DNA of 64,000 nt from Ilex aquifolium (lineage: Eukaryota > Streptophyta > Magnoliopsida > Aquifoliales > Aquifoliaceae). The notes under the pieces were generated by a model. The model saw only the letters and a program-made list of their open reading frames with translations, was not told where the DNA came from and searched no databases. Below, in pieces: positions 57,457 to 64,000 of the stretch. Location: the NCBI GenBank assembly GCA_951799425.1, contig OX637402.1:1240501-1304500 (forward strand). The letters are read 5' to 3'. Position numbers and translations under genes: made by a program. Every line of letters begins with the position of its first letter. Within the stretch, counting starts at the first letter, position 1.

Positions 57457-58709
57457 GTTGCATCATCTCCCAGAAATGCATACTTTAACTCAACCGGTAG
57501 CTGCTTGAGGTCAAGCTTAGGTGCTTTCTCACTGGATGGGATTGGTGGGTCAATTCTTGGTGGAAGCTCCTCAAATTTCTGTCTGAACTCTTTCATTTCA
57601 AGTACCTGTAAAGAGTTTAACACATCAGTGGAAACAGAAATTTCAGAATTGAGTTCATCTATCTCTATCATAGAAGATTGTTCAAGCAAGCATGCTTCAA
57701 GTGGATCAAATAGAGAAGAATCATATAATCTGCTTGGAACAAGAGACTCAATCATGTTAACCTCATGCACATCTTCATCAACATTCCCTGGTTGTTTGCA
57801 CACATGAAAAATGTTGAGCTCTAATGTCATATTCCCAAAAGTTAATTTCATCACACCATTCCTACAATTAATTAAAGCATTTGAAGTTGCTAGGAATGGT
57901 CTGCCTAAAATAACAAGAATTTGAGCATTAGCATTTAATACAGGTTGAGTATCCAAAATTATGAAATCCACAGGAAAATAAAATTTGTCAACCTGTACTA
58001 AGACATCCTCCACCATACCCCTCGGTACTCTTATTGATCTGTCAGCTAATTGGAGTGTAACTGAAGTGGGTTTTAATTCACCTAACCCTAATTGTTCATA
58101 TACTGAATATGGGAGCAAGTTCACACTAGCTCCAAGATCCAGTAAAGCCTGTTCAATTCGGTGGTTGCCTATGACACAAGAAATGGTAGGACAACCTGGG
58201 TCTTTATACTTTGGTGGAGTATTATGCTGTATGATGGAGGATACCTGCTCAGTTAAAAATGCCTTCTTTTGCACATTCAATTTCCTTTTGACAGTGCATA
58301 ATTCTTTTAAAAACTTTGCATAAGAAGGTATTTGTTTAATGGCATCCAACAAGGGAATATTGATTTTTACCTGCTTAAAAATCTCTAACATATCATTATG
58401 CATATGAGGCTTAGTAGAAGTAAGCAATCTCTGCGGGAATGGTGCAGGATGAACATACTTCTCAGGCTCATTAACTTCAGAGGGATTAAGTTTATCATCA
58501 CTTTCCATAGGTTTTGAAATTTTCTCAAATTTTTGAGTTTGCGAAGGAATAGTTTTATCAATTTCTTTCCCACTACGGAGTGTGGTGATAGACTTAACCT
58601 GATCATGCTCAGTACTAGGAGTGCCAGTATCATTCACAAAAAAATTGACCCTATGGATTTGGTTGTGGTTGTGCTGGGAACTTACCCTTCTCCTGATGAC
58701 ACGGGTCAA
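57457..58709 (-). CDS. Athila-type protease segment
   Basis: An open segment overlapping the end of gag in another frame. It contains TTLRSGKEID, a conserved PFPQRL motif, EICKQVKINIPLLDAIKQIP-like sequence, YAKFLKELCT, then the retropepsin fold: GCPTISCVIGNH, active site LLDLGASVNLLPYSVY and VILGRPFLATSNALI. The DLGA form (Leu for Thr) is common in this lineage. The frame runs into the solo LTR at TYL. Cleaves Gag-Pol in the particle by family function. Confidence 0.85.
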
Positions 58710-60132
58710 TAGTCAGTTTAGTGATTGCACTCCTAATGTCATTTAAAGCCTGTGTGGTTTGATTGACTGTACCTCTGAGATCATCAATGGCCTGAGTAGT
58801 TTGCCTATTATAATTTGACTGACTCTGCATGAACTGTGTTAATGCTTCATCCATACTTCTCTTAGGAGGTGGGACATAAGGTGCAGCATTGGAAGAATTT
58901 TGTTGAGGTGGTTGTGATGCATTATTTTCATTCCTCCAACTAAAGTTGGGGTGATTTTTCCACCCCGGATTGTATGTATTTGAATAAGGATTATTGTAAG
59001 GTTTTGAAAAATTGTTTGCAGCATTTGCTTGATCATGCAAAACCTCTTTTAACACAGGCAATGTTGGACACTGTTTAACTGGGTGTCCGGGGGTGTCACA
59101 AAAACTACAGACTTCCTCAACAGGTATTGTGTCAACCTCATTAACCCTTTTATATTCCATAGCTTCTACCCTCCTAGCTAAGGTGGCAATCCTAGCCCCA
59201 ATGTCATCTTCCTCCTTCAACTGATACTTACCCCCACCAGATGATGATGATTGTGCAGTTTTACCTCTAGAGGGTTCCTGGGATGTAGTGTCCCAAGATT
59301 GTGCATTCTCGGCTAATTGGTCTAAATAGTCAAAAGCATCATCTGGTTCCTTATTCATAAAATCACCATTACACATCATCTCAATAAATTGACGCAGCTG
59401 TGGGCCTAAACCCTCATAAGAGAAACTTATTATGCGCCAACTTTCATAACCGTGATGTGGACAAGATGCAAGAAGGTCTTTAAATCTTTCCCAACTTTGA
59501 TAAAAATTTTCAGGCTCCTTTTGAGAAAAATTCATTATTTGTCTTTTCAAAAAGTTTGTGCGATGTGTGGGAAAAAATTTCTTTAAAAACTGTTTCTGCA
59601 TCTCTTGCCATGTTCCTATAGACCTAGATCTCAACGAATATAACCAAGTTTTAGCTTTCTCCTTTAATGAAAAAGGAAATAACTTCAGCTTGACTATATC
59701 CATTGCAACATTCTGGTCATGAAACGTAGCACATACATCCCTAAATTCTCTGATGTGCAAATATGGGTTTTCTTCACCTATACCCAGGAATTTTGGAAGT
59801 AATTGAATCATGCCAGGTTTGAAAACAAAATTAATGGCATTCAATGGAAAAATTATGCATGACGGTTCAGTGAGTAATACAGGTTGTAGATATTCACGCA
59901 AAGTCCTACCCTGATTAACATTCAAATTATCCACATCATTCTCATCATGATTGCTTACTCTATCAATATGGTCCTCATATGGGGGAAGTTCATTCTGCCT
60001 ATTAATGTTAGGATTAACAGCCATTGTGTGCACAGAAAAATTTAAATCAGACGAATCAAATAGATTTCCAAACAGAGTATCTAACTCCTCTCTTATTAAA
60101 CGTCCACTCAAATCACGATGCCAAGAGCTCAT
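58651..60132 (-). CDS. Athila-type Gag
   Basis: Starts at the ATG at 60130-60132 (MSSWHRDLSG); upstream in-frame codons lack an ATG. It contains TLREYLQPVLLTEPSC, GMIQLLPKFLGIGEENPYLH, LKLFPFSLKEKAKTWLYSL, TWQEMQKQFLKKFFP and NFYQSWERFKDLLASCPHHG (retrotransposon gag domain). A CCHC-like knuckle follows (CSFCDTPGHPVKQC), then NTYNPGWKNHPNFSWRN and a Gln/Asn-rich C-terminus ending PNP at 58651. About 494 residues. The frame to protease changes near the end. It is the best preserved gag in the window. Confidence 0.9.
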   Translation of the reverse strand: MSSWHRDLSGRLIREELDTLFGNLFDSSDLNFSVHTMAVNPNINRQNELPPYEDHIDRVSNHDENDVDNLNVNQGRTLREYLQPVLLTEPSCIIFPLNAINFVFKPGMIQLLPKFLGIGEENPYLHIREFRDVCATFHDQNVAMDIVKLKLFPFSLKEKAKTWLYSLRSRSIGTWQEMQKQFLKKFFPTHRTNFLKRQIMNFSQKEPENFYQSWERFKDLLASCPHHGYESWRIISFSYEGLGPQLRQFIEMMCNGDFMNKEPDDAFDYLDQLAENAQSWDTTSQEPSRGKTAQSSSSGGGKYQLKEEDDIGARIATLARRVEAMEYKRVNEVDTIPVEEVCSFCDTPGHPVKQCPTLPVLKEVLHDQANAANNFSKPYNNPYSNTYNPGWKNHPNFSWRNENNASQPPQQNSSNAAPYVPPPKRSMDEALTQFMQSQSNYNRQTTQAIDDLRGTVNQTTQALNDIRSAITKLTIDPCHQEKGKFPAQPQPNP

Positions 60133-60301
60133 AAAACAACTAAACAAAACAAATAAAATAGAAATCTAAATAAATAACGAAAAGTAAATAAATTGCCAGA
60201 AAATACAAATAAAAGAAATTGGAACGAAGTTACCGGTTCTCCGACGAATCGCAAATACCGAACACCTCGAAAGATGTGATGGCTCCTTGTTTTTTTTCAA
60301 T

Positions 60302-60319
60302 TCCCCGGCAACGGCGCAA
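60302..60319 (-). other. Primer-binding site, tRNA-Asp type
   Basis: Minus strand TTGCGCCGTTGCCGGGGA, complementary to the tRNA-Asp 3' end with one mismatch, six bases from the LTR edge at 60326. Confidence 0.8.
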
Positions 60320-60325
60320 AAAACT

Positions 60326-61407
60326 TGCTTCAACTTTAAAAGTGTAAACCCAAGCGTAGGTTGAGCGAAGTAATATATTCTCGGAAGCCCGAGGTCGAAT
60401 CCACAGGGAATTGGAACAAGTCAACAATCACACAAACACTACTAAATTAAAATGGAGAAAATTTGTTTGAAGAGTTGTTGATTGAAAACAATTTAATTTA
60501 ATAATTAAAACAGTAATAAAATTACTAGAGCATCAGGTACTCCCTCTCAATGTCATACGGTAATAATTAAAGACTCAAGGCTTGATTTGAAACAGGAATT
60601 AAATGTCGGTTAATCCAGATAACAAATCAAGTAAGAAAACCAAAAGTTATAACCAAAAGATTATTCAGAAACCTGAATAATAAATCAATCATAATATTTT
60701 ATGAAACAATGTTAACACTTCAAGCGTGGAATAACCAGTTATTTATTCGCAGGGAAACTCAAGCAATCGATGTACATGGCACAACAACTCAGGAGTTTTT
60801 ACAGAATAAAAACTTTGCTATAAGATTAGAAATTAGATTAACACAATATCATAAATCATTAAGTGCAAAGTCTATAAAAATACCGTACTTCACTGAGAGG
60901 TTTTCCCTAGCCCTAGCTTAACCTTTTAGCCGGCCATAAAAGAATTGCAAAATACACTCAAGAATTCGTGAGCAAAAAGATGAAAAAAGATCTCTATTAC
61001 AAAGTCTTCAATTTGTATTTATAACCCCTTCCGAAAGAGATTGATTTTCGTCAGAATTCTAAGTCTGACATCAGCAGATCCTTGACACGCGTCCGGACGC
61101 GTGTTCTTATTCCGTCCGGACGCAAGTTCCAGTAAGTTTGTTCTTCTTCTGATCGCCTTTCTGCCACTCGCGTCCGGACGCGTGTTCATCTTCCGTCCGG
61201 ACGCGTGATCCAGTGTGTTTTCCTTTGAGCTATGCTTCGTCTTCCCATAATTTAACTCCAAAATTACGCTTTTGTCCTGCAAATTAACACAAATCAACAT
61301 TTGATAGCATAACACCCAAACTTGGACAAACTTTTATATTTATCACACTTTTACAATTAAATAATCAATCTTTCATAATAATAAATGTGATTATTCGGCC
61401 TTAATCA
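60326..61407 (-). repeat. Athila-type 5' LTR (1082 bp)
   Basis: Same ends as the 3' LTR. TATAAATA (minus) is at 61016-61023. Four GTCCGGAC palindromes start at 61091, 61114, 61172 and 61195 (spacings 23, 58, 23), one 81-bp unit fewer than in the 3' LTR. Confidence 0.9.
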
Positions 61408-61802
61408 GTTGCCTCCAAGTTCTTTGAGGCCTTGACCCAATCCCACCACAATTGGGATTCTCCCTCTAGCTGAAATGTAGCCAGCATTATCTTAGTGGCA
61501 TCGAAGGTGATCTCCATAGCCCCTATGATCTTGTCTACTTGTCGGAACCAATGGTCAGTCACTATCGGATCTGCCCCTCCCATGAAGATCGTAGGCTGGT
61601 GTGCCTTGAACTTCTGGAGGTGACTTGAACCTCCTTGGCCTCCACTTGCACTAGCCTGTGCAATGGTAGCAGCTGTAGCACTGGCCTGTGCAATAGTAGT
61701 CGCCGCAGTACCAATAGCCTCTATGAAGGCTTGTTGGTTAAAGGCCGGTGGTGGTGGTTGGTTGTTCCGTCCACCCCGACGTCCCCTTCCTCTAGTTTCC
61801 AT
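61408..61802 (-). pseudogene. Chromovirus Gag N-terminus
   Basis: Starts METRGRGRRGGRN at 61802 and continues through an Ala/Thr/Gln repeat, FKAHQPTIFMGGADPIVTDHWF, WFRQVDKIIGAMEIT and GESQLWWDWVKASKNLEA. It breaks at the nested element and continues at 46551. Typical plant chromovirus Gag, intact until the insertion. Confidence 0.88.
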
Positions 61803-62122
61803 CTATACACACATAAGATAACAGTAGGCTAATAACTTAGTATCCCAAGGTTAGAGATCAAAAGTTAAAACCGTAGGATATAGTAGATGCCCAAACAGTG
61901 GCTCACACATCCTTTCCCTTCCTGACCCTAAGGTTATATTTCCTAACCCAAGTGTTTCCCTTTCCATATACATTTTACCATGCATATTGTTCACATAACA
62001 CGTAGTACATAATCATGTAGCAAGTTAAAGCATATAACATGAAATGCACAATGAATGCAATGGTCTAGACCCATGCCCATCAAGCCCTAGGTAATTCGTA
62101 TACCTAGGCTCTGATACCAAGC
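61803..62122 (-). other. Chromovirus leader with iMet primer-binding site
   Basis: Non-coding leader between gag and 5' LTR. GGCTCTGATACCA at 62107-62119 is the reverse complement of TGGTATCAGAGCC, three bases from the LTR at 62123. Confidence 0.85.
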
Positions 62123-64000
62123 TGTGACGCCCCACAATCCGGGGGTCCATTGATTACCCATCAACCCGCGGAATACCCGTGAATACCGAGGAACTCGATA
62201 TCGTGCCGTTATGCCCCATTTACCGGGGTCCATGATCGAAAAAAAATTTGGGCAAAGTCTCCTTTGTACGGGGAGTTCTACCCAAAAACACAACATGTGC
62301 ATCATACAATCACAAGACCCATCCGAGGTCCAATATTCAACATTGACCACACCGGGTCCATTTATAAGTAAACATTGACCACGTCGGGTCCATTTATCCA
62401 TACTCATATAAAAACTTGCAAGGTTATATTCAAAATAGTCCAGAAATACGGAGTTTTGAGAAAATCGACCCAAACTCATATCAAACTCATACATCATGAA
62501 ATTTACATTTAAAACAGTCCATGTGAGTCCCACTATGACTATTTCCAAATATTTACATGCTCAAAATCATAATTTTCACAATGATTTTACAAGAACTCAA
62601 AATAAAACAACATCTCAGCTTTTCTTCCTCCTTAAGTGCCCGAGTGAGTGCCGTCCATCGGTGTATAACTCGCACCTGAAATTTTTTCCCGCATAGGGTG
62701 AGCAACGCTCATAGAGTATCTCCTACAGAGGCTACTCCCCATCCTAGATGCATATGAAATGTCACATGCAACAATCAATCATTCAAAACATTCCAATCAA
62801 GAATATGCATTCAATGATAGGAATCTTATGCCATGCCATGAAATGAGACGAGACTCACTCACGCAACTTCGACCCGAGTCCTCACTGACTCCCACAACAC
62901 AATGCACTGCACATGTGTAATGAATCCGTCAGTTGACGAAAATACATCAAATGATTGTTTGAAATAAAAGTTATGTATTTATAAAACCAAATCATTGTGG
63001 ATGTTACCCATTGAATGGGTGTTTTATAAACAAAATCTTGTGTCTTTGTTGGGCAACGAATTTTGGTATCACAACCGCCAGTTCCGTACACCATCACACT
63101 TTTCCGGAATTTCACCTCAGGGGAGTGTGTGAACCAAGTAGCCGGGTTTTGCACCTGAGGGAGAGTCTAGCCCTTCTTGCTATACCTAACACGAGTTTTC
63201 CATGCATGCAACCGTGCGACTCAGTCGGATCTTCAACCCAACTTTCTCGAGCCCACCATCAACCACCAAGTATGGTGTTTGATTAAACCATGCACCCATA
63301 CACCCACACTCATGTATAAAGCCATGAATGTGATGCCTCCATACATATGCAATGTAATGAACCATTGCACTACCAACGTCATGCTCCATATGTAATGAGT
63401 GTCATATGAGCAAATTTAACCACATATCATGTCCCATATGTAATGAATGCCATGGATCAATTTAACCATACATTTCAACATGTATCATGGACAATTATAT
63501 CATATGCATATAATCACCAAAAAAAATTCATCACAATGTTAATATATTAATACACATATATCAACATTTCATACTTAACACAATCATAAGCATGCTATTT
63601 CATAATTATGCTAATAACACACTTTATTACAAAGACACATATAAGCACATAACAGCCCACATAATAGCCCAAAACAGCCTACATAACATCCCACATGACA
63701 GCCCTAAAACAGCCCACATAACAGCCCATAAAACAGCCCCAAAATAGCCCATAAAACAGCCCCAAAACAGTCCATATAACAGCCCCAAATTCCATGGAAT
63801 TACACAAGTAATTACCACATATCAATTCTAAGCTAGGGATTTGTTTTAAACCATTCTCATATCCATTTCCTTATTTCCATGACTATACACAAGTAATTAC
63901 CACATATCAATTCTAAGCTAGGGATTTGTTTTAAACCATTCTCATATCCATTTCCTTATTTCCATGACTATAGGCAAGTCATAGATAGTTCTATACATCT
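62123..64000 (-). repeat. Chromovirus 5' LTR, cut by the window edge
   Basis: Starts TGTGACGCCCC and matches 39622 onwards. It has the same 'cataacagcc' array (about 63650-63790). It differs from the 3' LTR by an 85-bp tandem duplication whose copies begin at 63801 and 63886 (TACACAAGTAATTACC...). Roughly 0.7 kb of LTR should lie beyond 64000. Confidence 0.85.

Larger units (their letters stand above)
46552..61407 (-). mobile_element. Athila-type Ty3/gypsy element nested in the chromovirus gag
   Basis: Minus orientation: 5' LTR 60326-61407, tRNA-Asp PBS 60302-60319, gag, PR, RT, RH, IN, ORF3, 3' LTR 46552-47714. Flanks GTTGT (46547-46551) and GTTGC (61408-61412) form a 5-bp duplication with one mismatch. 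It splits host codons for NLEATTWGEF. About eleven substitutions separate the LTRs (near 99% identity), so it is younger than the copia element here. It carries a solo LTR between PR and RT and a TIR element within pol. The tRNA-Asp primer and an ORF between IN and 3' LTR are characteristic of Athila. Confidence 0.92.
39622..64000 (-). mobile_element. Chromovirus-type Ty3/gypsy retrotransposon, interrupted and cut by the window edge
   Basis: Minus orientation: 5' LTR 62123 onwards (incomplete), iMet PBS 62107-62119, gag start 61802, insertion of an Athila-type element at 46552-61407, rest of gag, PR, RT, RH, IN and a chromodomain-like C-terminus to 42402, PPT 42238-42252, 3' LTR 39622-42237. 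Order PR-RT-RH-IN is gypsy. The long LTRs, iMet primer and C-terminal 'VLWQHRGVDEAT' fit the Tekay/Del chromovirus group. At least seven stops and a lost catalytic aspartate show it is inactive. Confidence 0.9.

Overview
This is a piece of a plant nuclear genome, most likely a flowering plant, made almost entirely of mobile elements. The evidence is nested LTR retrotransposons primed from tRNA-iMet and tRNA-Asp, Ty1/copia, chromovirus-type Ty3/gypsy and Athila-type Ty3/gypsy proteins, two SINEs, several TIR elements and a one-ended CACTA-like remnant. I see no intact host gene, no tRNA or rRNA gene and no bacterial feature. The species cannot be named from this sequence.

Layout. 1-3938: AT-rich DNA with three TIR elements (807-1488, about 1700-2650, 2675-3019). 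3939-11894: a Ty1/copia element (+) with 204-bp LTRs, split inside its RNase H by a 3158-bp solo LTR (8180-11337, duplicated target GCTGA). 11895-17380: relics, including a decayed Athila-like gag with a SINE just after its start codon, a CACTA-like end and a second SINE. 17381-18777 and 38491-39280: two halves of one decayed plant gene, separated by a 19.7-kb insertion flanked by ATTAT.

18778-38490: that insertion is a minus-strand non-autonomous chromovirus relative. Its left LTR (18778-20311 plus 32863-34319) is itself split by a 12.5-kb block. The block holds a truncated plus-strand LTR (20312-22045) followed by an LTR-internal-LTR-internal-LTR tandem array with a 4.1-kb period (22046-32862). 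The array stops at the dyad centre of a palindromic LTR repeat, in inverted contact with the older LTR.

39622-64000: a minus-strand chromovirus-type Ty3/gypsy element (2616-bp 3' LTR, gag, PR, RT, RH, IN and a chromodomain-like tail, all broken by stops). Its gag is interrupted by a minus-strand Athila-type element (46552-61407) with gag, PR, RT, RH, IN and a separate 361-codon ORF3. That element carries its own solo LTR (55218-57451) and a TIR element (53258-54201).

How the parts relate. The full-length chromovirus is the kind of element that could have mobilised the deleted derivatives, because all carry the same PBS, similar LTR termini and cognate pol fragments. The most interesting regulatory signal is a set of paired GTCCGGAC palindromes, 23 bp apart, upstream of a TATA box. 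It occurs in the Athila-type LTRs and again immediately before the TATA box and start codon of ORF3, which suggests a second, internal promoter. A different palindrome, GTACCGGTAC, forms similar clusters in two other LTR types.
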